From NCBI GenBank assembly GCA_023433855.1, contig JAEYTV010000539.1:1-14314 (forward strand): 14,314 nucleotides of DNA. The letters run 5' to 3'. The position numbers were made by a program, and so were the translations under genes. Source of the stretch: Pseudomonadota bacterium. GTDB taxonomy: Bacteria > Pseudomonadota > Alphaproteobacteria > Rhizobiales > Rhizobiaceae. The notes under the pieces were generated by a model. That model worked only from the letters and a program-made list of their open reading frames with translations. It ran no database searches and was not told the origin of the DNA. Below are positions 7,450 to 14,251 of the stretch, piece after piece (position 1 is the stretch's first letter; every line of letters begins with the position of its first letter).

Positions 7450-8346
7450 ATGAACGTTCCCTTCCGGCCTCCGCTGCCCTTGCTGGATAACGACGTATTA
7501 CGCACCTTTGTGGCCATCGCCGAGACGGGGAATTTCTCCACCGCCGCAGAGGCGGTCCTTCGCACGCCGTCTGCCGTCTCCATGCAGATCAAGAAACTGG
7601 AAGAGCAGCTGAAGACCACGCTGTTTCTTCGCGACGCGAGATCGGTCACGCTTACGCAGCAGGGTGAAATGCTGCTTTCCTATGCCCGGCGGATGCTTGC
7701 GCTTTCCAACGAAGCCGTGTCACGCTTCGTGATGCCCGAGCTTTCCGGTGTTGTGAGGCTCGGCGCGCCCGACGACATCGGCGAACGGATATTGCCGAGG
7801 GTCTTGAAGAATTTCGGGGAGGCTTTTCCGGGGATCATGGTGGACGTCACCGTTGACAGCAGTCTCCAGCTCCGCAAGCGCGTCGAGGAGCAGCGGCTTG
7901 ATCTGTCGCTCATCAACTGCGCGACGAGGCCATTTCCGACAATAGGCGAGGTAATCCACACAGAGAAGCTGGTTTGGGCTGGCGCCAGATGCGGCACGGC
8001 CTACTTGCGGGATCCTCTGCCAATATCGGTATGGGAGGAGGGTTGCGTCTGGCGTCAGGACGCCATCTCGCAACTGGAAAAGCAGAAGCGGCCATACCGC
8101 ATCGCTTATGCCAGCGCCCATACGATGGCGCAGCGCGCAGCGGTTATCTCCGACCTGGCAATTGCGCCGTTTCCGCTGTCATATATGACCGATGACATGC
8201 AGGTCCTCGGACCGAAGGAAGGACTGCCGGAGTTGCTGAGCTTCGACATACGCCTTCTGACGGTACCGCAGCTGTCGACGCCCGCGAAGGCAGTGGCCGA
8301 GAGCATACGGGAGATGTTCGGTTCTCTGGTTGCCGCCGCGGCGTAA
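7450..8346 (+). CDS. LysR-family transcriptional regulator
   Basis: This 298-residue protein has the LysR winged helix-turn-helix at about 12-75 (VLRTFVAIAETGNFSTAAE, then SAVSMQIKKLEEQL and LFLRDARSVTLTQQGE). The C-terminal periplasmic-binding-protein-like effector domain covers about 95-290 and includes the usual IADLAIAPF-like return strand (SDLAIAPFP). The length is standard. Start ATG 7450 has GGAGA at 7440-7444, five bases upstream; an ATG at 7438 lies ahead of it and is less suitable. The N-terminus resembles LrhA-like LysR proteins, but the effector is unknown. It is divergent from the DUF1127 gene and converges on the corrinoid cluster, with 54 bases between stops. It may regulate itself and the DUF1127 gene through the dyad at 7297-7317; a link to the methyl-transfer cluster is possible but not shown. 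The spacer 8347-8400 has no clear terminator. Confidence 0.92.
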   Translation: MNVPFRPPLPLLDNDVLRTFVAIAETGNFSTAAEAVLRTPSAVSMQIKKLEEQLKTTLFLRDARSVTLTQQGEMLLSYARRMLALSNEAVSRFVMPELSGVVRLGAPDDIGERILPRVLKNFGEAFPGIMVDVTVDSSLQLRKRVEEQRLDLSLINCATRPFPTIGEVIHTEKLVWAGARCGTAYLRDPLPISVWEEGCVWRQDAISQLEKQKRPYRIAYASAHTMAQRAAVISDLAIAPFPLSYMTDDMQVLGPKEGLPELLSFDIRLLTVPQLSTPAKAVAESIREMFGSLVAAAA

Positions 8347-8400
8347 GCTGCGACGTTCCGGCCTTCGATTCTGTGTACCTTCTCCTGATCCGGAGCCGGG

Positions 8401-10437
8401 TTACTCGCGGCTGCGCCGGCGCCGGCGACCACTGCCGTCTCCGGCCGCTCCCTCAACAGCTCTGCGTTCCGGCAACGCGACCAGCTGACTGAGATACGGA
8501 AACGGATCCACCTTGTTCGGCAGGGCCATCGCTGCGACGAAGTGCTCCTGAAACCTTGGTTCAAGAGCCGTCTCTATCTTCTCGATCCGCTTGACGGTTT
8601 CCTCGATCTCCCGACGATAACCGAGATTGAGGAGGCACATTCGCGCGCCTGTGCCGGCAGCATTGCCGACGGCCTTCACCTTGGCGAGATCGCAATCGGG
8701 TATCAGGCCCAGCACCATTGCGTATTTGGGATCGATGAAGGTTCCGAATGCTCCAGCAAGGGCGATGCGGTCGACGTGGCGCACGTCCAGCTTGTCCATC
8801 AGCAGCTTCACGCCGGCATAGAGAGCAGCCTTGGCGAGCTGGATCGCGCGTATGTCGGTCTGGGTCACGACGATCCGTTGATCACCGTCGTGCAGCAGAT
8901 AGGAGAAGGTGCGGCCGTTTGCCAGAATGCGGGGGCTGCGATGGGCGCTTGCCCCGTCCACAACCCCATCTTCCGAGATGATCCCGGCAAGGTACATTTC
9001 GGCGATCACTTCGATGATGGCCGAACCGCAGATGCCGGTGATGCCTGTGGCGGCTGCGGCCTCCGCGAAGCCCGGCTCGTCCGACCACTGTTCGACGCCG
9101 ATCACCCGGAAGCGTGGTTCGAGGGTCACCGGGTCAATGCGGACGCGCTCGATTGCCCCGGGTGCGGCGCGCTGGCCGGAGGAGATTTCTGCGCCTTCGA
9201 AGGCGGGGCCGGTCGGCGAGGAGGCTGCAACCACGCGGCTGGCATTGCCAAGCACGATCTCGGCATTGGTCCCGATATCGACGAGCAGCATCAGTTCGTC
9301 CTGCCGGTGCGGCCCTTCCGACAAGGTCGCCGCGGCAGCGTCGGCGCCGACGTGGCCGGCGATGCAGGGCAGCAGATAGGTGCGTGTCCCTTCATTCATC
9401 GGCAGGCCGATTTCCGCCGATCGCACCTCGACGGCCCCTGACACGGCAAGCGCAAAAGGCGCACCTCCGAGTTCTGTGGGATCGATGCCGAGGAACAGGT
9501 GGTGCATGATTGGATTGCCGACAAACACGCTGTCGAGGATATCCTCGCGAGCCACGCCGCCTTCCTCGCAGACCCGGTCGATGAGGCCGTTCAGCGCCTC
9601 CCGCACGGCATTGGTCATAGCCTCGCGTCCATCGGGATTCATCATCACGTAGGAGACGCGGCTCATCAGGTCTTCGCCAAACCGTATCTGGGGGTTCGAC
9701 GTGCCGGCGGAGGCCACGGTACGGCCGGACAGGAGCGATGAAAGATGCATGGCGATCGTCGTCGACCCAATGTCGCAGGCGATGCCGTAGGCCTCGTTCT
9801 TGAGGCCGGGGTAAAGCGCGATGAGGCGAGGGCGAGCGTCCTCGCGATCCTTGTGGATCGCAGCCGTCACCTTCCACTCACCCTTGCGCAGGATTGCCTG
9901 CACCTGGGGGATCAGATGAAAGTCTACCTCGACGTTGTCATAACGCCAGTCGGCCGAGAGCGCCGCTTTCAGCCGGTCGAGATCCCCAAGCGGCCTTTCC
10001 ATGTCGGGTTCTTCTACCTCGACATAACACATGCGGATGGAGGGGTTACGAGGGAATGTCCGCTCGTCGGCCGCCTTGCGCACCACTTGCGCATTGATCA
10101 CGGTATCCTGCGGCACATCGACGACCAGATCGCCGAGGATCAGCGCCGAGCAGGAAAGCCGTCGTCCTTCCGGGAGGCCGCGGATATGGTCATAGCGCTC
10201 CTCCTTGGGTCCGACGGGCGAAAGGTGGTCGTAGGCGGAGGTGATGCCGTGCTTGGCGAAGTGGCCTTCCTGCACCGATACCTGGCAGCGCCCGCAGGTG
10301 GCCCGCCCGCCGCAGACGCTCTCCACATAGACGCCGAGTTGGCGCGCGGCATCCAGTACCGGCGTGCCGACTGCAAATCGGCCACGCTTGCCGGACGGCA
10401 TGAAGAGGACCAGGGGATGGGGTGTGGTGTCGTTCAT
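8401..10437 (-). CDS. RACo-type corrinoid-activating protein ([2Fe-2S] + ASKHA/DUF4445)
   Basis: This 678-residue protein reactivates corrinoid proteins whose cobalt has been oxidised to Co(II), using ATP and an electron donor. The N-terminal ferredoxin domain has the [2Fe-2S] ligands C42, C48, C51 (CGGRATCGRC) and C96. The linker and middle domain are followed by an ASKHA ATPase part: the phosphate-1 motif CDIGSTTIAM (221-230), a second DIGTNAE (387-393), GICGSAI and the adenosine-type ALAGAFGTF region near 570. This order matches RACo of acetogens rather than RamA, whose [4Fe-4S] centre is C-terminal. The extreme C-terminus is a basic GRRRRRSRE tail. Start ATG 10437 has only a weak GTGAG ribosome site, so coupling to the methyltransferase gene 32 bases upstream is plausible. 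It is the last gene of the minus-strand cluster. Its partner is presumably the corrinoid protein at 13550-14251. Confidence 0.92.
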   Translation of the reverse strand: MNDTTPHPLVLFMPSGKRGRFAVGTPVLDAARQLGVYVESVCGGRATCGRCQVSVQEGHFAKHGITSAYDHLSPVGPKEERYDHIRGLPEGRRLSCSALILGDLVVDVPQDTVINAQVVRKAADERTFPRNPSIRMCYVEVEEPDMERPLGDLDRLKAALSADWRYDNVEVDFHLIPQVQAILRKGEWKVTAAIHKDREDARPRLIALYPGLKNEAYGIACDIGSTTIAMHLSSLLSGRTVASAGTSNPQIRFGEDLMSRVSYVMMNPDGREAMTNAVREALNGLIDRVCEEGGVAREDILDSVFVGNPIMHHLFLGIDPTELGGAPFALAVSGAVEVRSAEIGLPMNEGTRTYLLPCIAGHVGADAAAATLSEGPHRQDELMLLVDIGTNAEIVLGNASRVVAASSPTGPAFEGAEISSGQRAAPGAIERVRIDPVTLEPRFRVIGVEQWSDEPGFAEAAAATGITGICGSAIIEVIAEMYLAGIISEDGVVDGASAHRSPRILANGRTFSYLLHDGDQRIVVTQTDIRAIQLAKAALYAGVKLLMDKLDVRHVDRIALAGAFGTFIDPKYAMVLGLIPDCDLAKVKAVGNAAGTGARMCLLNLGYRREIEETVKRIEKIETALEPRFQEHFVAAMALPNKVDPFPYLSQLVALPERRAVEGAAGDGSGRRRRRSRE

Positions 10438-10450
10438 TCTACAGGCTCAC

Positions 10451-10466
10451 GCAGGGCTTGCCCTGC
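10451..10466 (-). repeat. Intercistronic hairpin between methyltransferase and activator genes
   Basis: A perfect 16-base palindromic hairpin, GCAGGGC-TT-GCCCTGC, starts 3 bases after the methyltransferase stop and ends 13 bases before the activator start. It has no T-run. In an operon such a hairpin can protect the upstream message, occlude the downstream ribosome site or lower downstream expression. Confidence 0.45.
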
Positions 10467-10469
10467 CTT

Positions 10470-11432
10470 CTACTCCATTCTTGCGGCAACGCCAGTCCGG
10501 GCGGCGCGCCCGCCACGACGTCCGGCGGATGCTGCCGGAGTGGCAGTCGCTGTCGCAGCCCCACCTTCGGCCGGCTTGTAGTCGCGATAGGTCATGATCC
10601 AGTTGCCGCAATTCTGGTCCGTGCCGTTCAGAACGTTGGCGGCGCGCACCATCTCCATCTCCTGCGGGCGGCAGGGATTCATGATCGCGCTCGTCATTCC
10701 CGCGCCGATCACCATCGGGATGAAGCCGGCGTTGATGCCATGGCGGTGCGGCAGCCCGAAGGAGATGTTGGAGAGCCCGCAGGTGGTGTTGACCTTCAAC
10801 TCCTCCCGAAGGCGGCGGAGCAGGGCAAAGACCTGTAGCCCGGCCGATCCCAGCGCGCCGATCGGCATCACCAGTGGATCGACGACGATGTCGTGGCTCT
10901 TGATGCCGTGATCGGCAGCCCGCTCGACGATCTTTTTTGCGACCGCAAACCGAACGTCCGGATCCATCGAAATGCCGGTCTCGTCGTTGGATATCGCCAC
11001 CACCGGCACATCATATTTCTTGCAGAGCGGCAGGATCGCTTCGAGCTTCTCTTCCTCTCCCGTGACCGAGTTGACGAGCGGTCTCCCCTTCGCCACCCTG
11101 AGTGCCGCCTCGATTGCGGCTGTCACGGAGCTGTCGATGGACAGCGGAACATCGACGAGATTCTGGACGATCTCCAGGGTCTGCACCAGCAGAGGCGGTT
11201 CCGTCTCGTTCGGGTTGACCGCCGTCACGCCTGCATTCACGTCGAGCATGGTTGCGCCGGCCGCCACCTGCTCCAGGGCATCCTTGATGACCGTGTCGAA
11301 GTTGCCGTCGATCATCTCCGCTGCAAGTTTCTTGCGTCCTGTCGGGTTGATGCGCTCGCCGATGACGCAGAAGGGCTGATCGAAGCCGATGACAACCTCG
11401 CGTGTGGCAGATGCAACGATGGTGCGGGTCAT
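10470..11432 (-). CDS. Methyltetrahydrofolate:corrinoid methyltransferase (pterin-binding TIM barrel)
   Basis: This 320-residue protein belongs to the MeTr/AcsE-MtgA group of the dihydropteroate-synthase-like fold. It moves a methyl group between the corrinoid protein and tetrahydrofolate; in a demethylation pathway the flow is corrinoid to THF. Motifs in order: GERINPTG (25-32), LDVNAG (63-68), SIDSS (98-102), NSVTGE (121-126), VVDPLV (183-188), GLSNISFGLP (219-228) and MNPCRP (251-256). D100, N121, D185 and N222 fall where the pterin-binding D75, N96, D160 and N199 of the Moorella enzyme lie, with closely similar spacing. The catalytic domain ends near 285; an Ala/Gly/Arg-rich tail of about 30 residues follows, absent from the roughly 262-residue anaerobic enzymes. 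Start ATG 11432 has GGAG 6 bases upstream. It lies 43 bases after the PF13769 gene and 32 before the activator gene. Confidence 0.93.
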   Translation of the reverse strand: MTRTIVASATREVVIGFDQPFCVIGERINPTGRKKLAAEMIDGNFDTVIKDALEQVAAGATMLDVNAGVTAVNPNETEPPLLVQTLEIVQNLVDVPLSIDSSVTAAIEAALRVAKGRPLVNSVTGEEEKLEAILPLCKKYDVPVVAISNDETGISMDPDVRFAVAKKIVERAADHGIKSHDIVVDPLVMPIGALGSAGLQVFALLRRLREELKVNTTCGLSNISFGLPHRHGINAGFIPMVIGAGMTSAIMNPCRPQEMEMVRAANVLNGTDQNCGNWIMTYRDYKPAEGGAATATATPAASAGRRGGRAARTGVAARME

Positions 11433-11475
11433 TGATTTCTCCAGGCGCCCGGCTGGGCGTCGACATGATGTTTCA

Positions 11476-11781
11476 TCAAACGTGGGTTTCTCGGCCGCCT
11501 GCCTTCACCAGTTCCACGAGCCGTTGCTTGTCGTATGCTGTCTCGAGTTCTTCCGCCGCCTTGTCTGCTTCCGCCTCCAGATCATCGGAAACTGCCACGG
11601 GGTCGGCTTTGCGCCACTCCGCGAGGTAATCGTCAGTGTCAGACGCTCCGGTGCGCATCGCACACATGTCGATCGCTTCGGTGAAGCGCAGCGACAGTTC
11701 CCGTTTGGCGGTCTGCCTGCCCTTCTTGATGATCACCTGTGCCGGTATGTCCCGCCAGTAGACGACGATGCGGTCCGCCAT
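11476..11781 (-). CDS. PF13769 ('virulence factor') small conserved protein
   Basis: This 101-residue protein starts MADRIVVYWRDIPAQVI, the hallmark N-terminus of the small family labelled 'virulence factor' (PF13769). The label is historical and says nothing about this context. The C-terminal half is acidic and helical (DDLEAEADKAAEELETAY, about 68-85), a possible protein-interaction surface. There is no signal peptide, membrane segment or recognisable catalytic motif; one cysteine (C40) is present. Start ATG 11781 has a strong GGAGG 6 bases upstream; the longer frame to 11805 is not needed. It sits between the formyltransferase-fold and methyltransferase genes, so a role in methyl transfer, such as a complex component or chaperone, is inferred only from position. 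The 90-base spacer upstream contains short stems but no terminator. Confidence 0.8.
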   Translation of the reverse strand: MADRIVVYWRDIPAQVIIKKGRQTAKRELSLRFTEAIDMCAMRTGASDTDDYLAEWRKADPVAVSDDLEAEADKAAEELETAYDKQRLVELVKAGGRETHV

Positions 11782-11871
11782 GAAATTCCTCCGTGCCGCC
11801 TGCAACCATGCACGCGCGGGGCATGCGGGACTGCGCTCGCCACGACGTCGCAGAAAGCAAAAGCGACGCGC

Positions 11872-12648
11872 CTACCAGATGCGCTTTGTGAGCCCGTGAT
11901 AAAGCCAGGTCCAGATCGGTGGCGGAAAGCGAAGGATGGAAGGACCGGCCGGCTGATAAGGCTTCAGCGTCCCGGCGAGGGCATCTCGAAGGGCTTGCAC
12001 GCTGATGTCCACGCACGCCGCCGTCAGCAGCAGCGGATAGGTGGCGAGCGTATCGGCTGGAGATGGTGCGAGGCGCTTTTCGTAGAGCGAGGCGCCGGTA
12101 TCCGTCCCGCTGTCGACCAGGTGCACGGTGGCGCCGAAATTGTCCTTATCTCCCCCAACGAGAGCCCAGTAGCCGCCCATCTGGCCGCGGTACGTCGGGT
12201 TGATGCCGGCATGGAAATTGATGATCGGGCAGGGGATTGCGGCAATAGTCGCGGGCGACAGGATACGGCAGGAAATGGTGAAGACGGCCGCGGGCTTCAG
12301 GCTTGTCACCGCAGCGTGACAGGCAGGGTCGTTGAGCGACTGCACTTGCGTCATCGGGATTGTCCCGTCGGCTGCAGAGGAAAGGCCGTGCTCGCGGATA
12401 ATCTCGTTTGATCGCTTCGCCGCGAGCCTCTTCCCGAGCCGCGACGCGGTCATGGTCGCCAGTTGCCCGAGCGCGATGAACCAGCCCAACCGTCTCGCCC
12501 GGCGCCTTAGCAGGGCGCTTTTGGGTTCCGCTTGCTCTTGGATGACGTGCAGGTCCGGGAAATGCCTCGCCAGCGCATTGATCATCACCTGCGGATTGGT
12601 TCCGCCGGCCGTCATCACTACGATCCTGGATGTGTCTCCGTCCCGCAT
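11872..12648 (-). CDS. Formyltransferase-fold protein (PurN/Fmt-like catalytic core)
   Basis: This 258-residue protein has a formyltransferase domain: the strand IVVMTAGG (9-16) opens the Rossmann-like part and INFHAGINPTYRG (143-155) is the core signature. N144 and H146 match the catalytic Asn and His of PurN/Fmt. HLVDSGTDTG (176-185) supplies the Asp (D183). A helical insertion of about 60 residues (45-105) and a C-terminal ILRFPPPIWTW segment distinguish it from PurN. The family transfers a formyl group from 10-formyl-THF to an amine, or hydrolyses it. The substrate here is unknown. Within a cluster that loads methyl groups onto THF, it might dispose of one-carbon units or build a formylated product; that is speculation. 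Start ATG 12648 has AAGG about 7 bases upstream. It follows the DUF1638 gene by 54 bases. Confidence 0.82.
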   Translation of the reverse strand: MRDGDTSRIVVMTAGGTNPQVMINALARHFPDLHVIQEQAEPKSALLRRRARRLGWFIALGQLATMTASRLGKRLAAKRSNEIIREHGLSSAADGTIPMTQVQSLNDPACHAAVTSLKPAAVFTISCRILSPATIAAIPCPIINFHAGINPTYRGQMGGYWALVGGDKDNFGATVHLVDSGTDTGASLYEKRLAPSPADTLATYPLLLTAACVDISVQALRDALAGTLKPYQPAGPSILRFPPPIWTWLYHGLTKRIW

Positions 12649-12702
12649 CCGTCACCTTGTCTGAAGCAGGCAGACTGTTCTGCGTGAAGGTTGAAGGAAG
12701 GG

Positions 12703-13344
12703 TTAAAGAGGCTGCAAGGCGCGTGACAGGTCGCCATAACCGGTGAACCGATACTCATATTCTAGACCGAGATAATCGGCTGCGGCTCGGGCCTTTGCCT
12801 GCAGCGCCTCATCTTCCTCCTGGCTGAGATAGACCAGCCTGCGGTAGTTGCCGAAATAAAGCTCCTTGAGTTCCGGGTGGCGGTCGAGGCCGAGCGGCTC
12901 CACGACAAAGGCCTCGAACTGCCGGGCGAGGAAATCGGTAAGGAAGAAGGCGAACAGATCATCGGTCGCACGGGCGGCGAACGCATCGTTGCCGCTAAAG
13001 AACGAATAGCAATGCGGCCCTTCGATCCGCGCGATTCCTTCTCGGGCGCAGAGCCTGTCGATGTCGCCGCCGGTGCCGCAGTCGGCATAGGCAAAGAAGA
13101 TCCGCGCAAAACCGCGAGCCCGCGCATCCGCGAGGGCGGCCTCCAGGCCCGGCACTATCTTCTGCGGATAGGCGTGCCATATGGCGGGTAGACAGTTGAG
13201 GTCTACATGATCGAGGCCCTGCTGCCTGCAAACCGCCAGAATTTCGCGGGCGATCGCGCCGCAGGCGATCACGTGAACCTTTTCGCGATTTGAACGTTCC
13301 ATGCGCGGAACATTTGTTCCCGCAACAGTCTGATCCCTATCCAT
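12703..13344 (-). CDS. DUF1638 (PF07796) conserved protein of corrinoid methyltransferase loci
   Basis: This 213-residue soluble protein has the DUF1638 pattern: VIACGAIAREI (25-35), LPAIWHAYP (52-60), FAYADCGTGGDID (84-96), GPHCYSFFSG (109-118), TDFLARQFE (136-144) and GNYRRLVYL (165-173). C28, H57, C89, H111 and C112 lie in these motifs and could bind a metal or cofactor, though no biochemical role is established to my knowledge. Members are often found with MttB-type corrinoid methyltransferases, consistent with this locus. Start choice is uncertain. ATG 13344 has a weak GTGAG and is used here; ATG 13302 gives 199 residues but lacks a ribosome site, and a TTG at 13368 would overlap the entericidin coding region. 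Its ribosome site overlaps, on the other strand, that of the divergent entericidin gene. Confidence 0.82.
   Translation of the reverse strand: MDRDQTVAGTNVPRMERSNREKVHVIACGAIAREILAVCRQQGLDHVDLNCLPAIWHAYPQKIVPGLEAALADARARGFARIFFAYADCGTGGDIDRLCAREGIARIEGPHCYSFFSGNDAFAARATDDLFAFFLTDFLARQFEAFVVEPLGLDRHPELKELYFGNYRRLVYLSQEEDEALQAKARAAADYLGLEYEYRFTGYGDLSRALQPL
13307..13320. repeat. Inverted repeat GGAACA-TT-TGTTCC near the DUF1638/entericidin divergent starts
   Basis: A perfect 6-bp dyad with a 2-base centre lies within the first codons of DUF1638 (from ATG 13344) and about 40 bases upstream of the entericidin start. It is positioned to act as an operator for the entericidin promoter, but no known regulator can be assigned. 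Confidence 0.3.
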
Positions 13345-13358
13345 CGGAGTATTCTCAC

Positions 13359-13520
13359 ATGACGGCAAAGACAGTCACGGTTATCGCCGCACTTCTCGCG
13401 ACGATGGTTTCCCTTTCATCCTGCGGCAACACCATCCGAGGTGTGGGCCGGGACACGGCGAACGCCGTTGATGCCACCCAGGATGCTGGTCGCAGCGTTG
13501 ACCGGGCAGCGAGCCGCTAA
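13359..13520 (+). CDS. Entericidin A/B-family small lipoprotein
   Basis: This 53-residue protein has a basic N-terminus (MTAKTV), a hydrophobic core (VIAALLATMVSL) and a lipobox LSSC, placing the lipidated cysteine at C22. The mature part, CGNTIRGVGRDTANAVDAT, is the entericidin pattern (CNT..G.G.D...). It should be an envelope lipoprotein of about 32 mature residues; entericidins in enterobacteria are stress-linked, but function in alphaproteobacteria is mostly unknown. Start ATG 13359 has GGAG at 13346-13349, 9 bases upstream. The gene lies on the plus strand inside an otherwise minus-strand cluster, between the corrinoid protein and DUF1638 genes, and faces the former tail to tail with 29 bases between stops. 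Confidence 0.9.
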   Translation: MTAKTVTVIAALLATMVSLSSCGNTIRGVGRDTANAVDATQDAGRSVDRAASR

Positions 13521-13534
13521 GCCCACCGTAGCTC

Positions 13535-13564
13535 GCCGCCGGTTCACGATCATGCGCCGGCGGC
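13535..13564. terminator. GC-rich hairpin between convergent entericidin and corrinoid-protein genes
   Basis: A perfect 8-bp stem, GCCGCCGG (13535-13542) and CCGGCGGC (13557-13564), with a 14-base loop spans the end of the corrinoid-protein gene; one arm lies in its last codons. Neither strand has a T-run after it. It may slow or stop transcription from either side, or protect 3' ends, but it is not a classical intrinsic terminator. Confidence 0.4.
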
Positions 13565-14251
13565 CAGTTGATTGTGCTTGCGGCGCATGAAGTCCTTTGC
13601 AGTCTCCACCGCTACTGCCGCATCACGGCAATACGCGTCCGCGCCGACGGCCCTGCCGAACTCCTCGTTGAGCGGCGCACCTCCTACAAGGACGACGTAG
13701 TCGTCACGAATGCCTTTTTCCTTCATGGTATCGATGACCACCTTCATATAGGGCATGGTGGTAGTCAGGAGCGCGGACATCCCGACGATATCGGGTTTTT
13801 CGCGCTCGATGGCATCGAGATAGTTCTCGACGGGATTGTTGATCCCGAGATCGACCACGTCGAAACCCGCCCCCTCCAGCATCATGCCCACGAGATTTTT
13901 GCCGATATCGTGGATATCCCCCTTCACTGTGCCGATGACCATCTTGCCCAGCTTGGGGGCGCCGGTTTCCACCAGCAGGGGACGCAGGATGGACATGCCG
14001 GCTTTCATCGCGTTGGCTGAAAGCAGAACCTCCGGCACGAACAGGATGCCGTCCCGGAAGTCGATGCCGACGATCCGCATGCCTTCGACCAGCGCTTGCG
14101 TCAGGACGTCGTAGGGCGTCCAGCCTCGCTCGAGCAGGATACGGGTGCCTTCCTCGATCTCTTCCTTGAGCCCGTCGTAGAGGTCGTCATGCATCTGCTG
14201 CACGAGTTCCTCGTCGGTAAGTTCCGAAAGGATGATTTCATCGTCCGACAT
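13550..14251 (-). CDS. Corrinoid (B12-binding) methyl-carrier protein, MtbC/MtgC-like
   Basis: This 233-residue protein carries the cobalamin that shuttles methyl groups in MttB-type systems. The N-terminal helical cap (about 12-95) contains GILFVPEVLLSANAMK (68-83), typical of methionine-synthase-like cap domains. The Rossmann B12 domain (about 100-225) has GDIHDIGKN (111-119) with the lower-ligand motif D112-x-H114-x-x-G117. GMSALLTTTM (157-166) and VLVGGAP (187-193) complete the cobalamin tail pocket. The length equals that of free-standing carriers such as MtbC, MtmC and MtgC. Start ATG 14251 has AGGGGA 7 bases upstream on the minus strand; the frame running to 14302 lacks such a site. 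It heads the visible cluster. The methyl donor is not identifiable from this protein; the cognate MttB-family methyltransferase may lie upstream, beyond the window. Confidence 0.94.
   Translation of the reverse strand: MSDDEIILSELTDEELVQQMHDDLYDGLKEEIEEGTRILLERGWTPYDVLTQALVEGMRIVGIDFRDGILFVPEVLLSANAMKAGMSILRPLLVETGAPKLGKMVIGTVKGDIHDIGKNLVGMMLEGAGFDVVDLGINNPVENYLDAIEREKPDIVGMSALLTTTMPYMKVVIDTMKEKGIRDDYVVLVGGAPLNEEFGRAVGADAYCRDAAVAVETAKDFMRRKHNQLAAGA

Noticed and set aside
8542..9441. 299-codon plus-strand open frame opposite the ASKHA gene
   Set aside because: It is antisense to conserved ASKHA motifs and its translation resembles no family.
11476..11781. Reading the PF13769 gene as a virulence determinant
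   Set aside because: The family name is historical; the neighbours are metabolic and nothing in the protein suggests secretion or toxicity.
11389..12411. 340-codon plus-strand open frame across three minus-strand genes
   Set aside because: It runs antisense through three genes that each have family motifs and ribosome sites; it has no domain of its own.
13307..13318. GAAC-N4-GTTC pattern resembling a Gram-positive LexA (SOS) box
   Set aside because: Alphaproteobacterial LexA uses a direct repeat (GTTC-N7-GTTC), so the match is most likely chance.
13297..13320. Minus-strand GGAAC...CGTT resembling an EcfG general-stress promoter
   Set aside because: The spacer is 19 bases instead of the usual 16-17, and it would start transcription inside the DUF1638 coding region.
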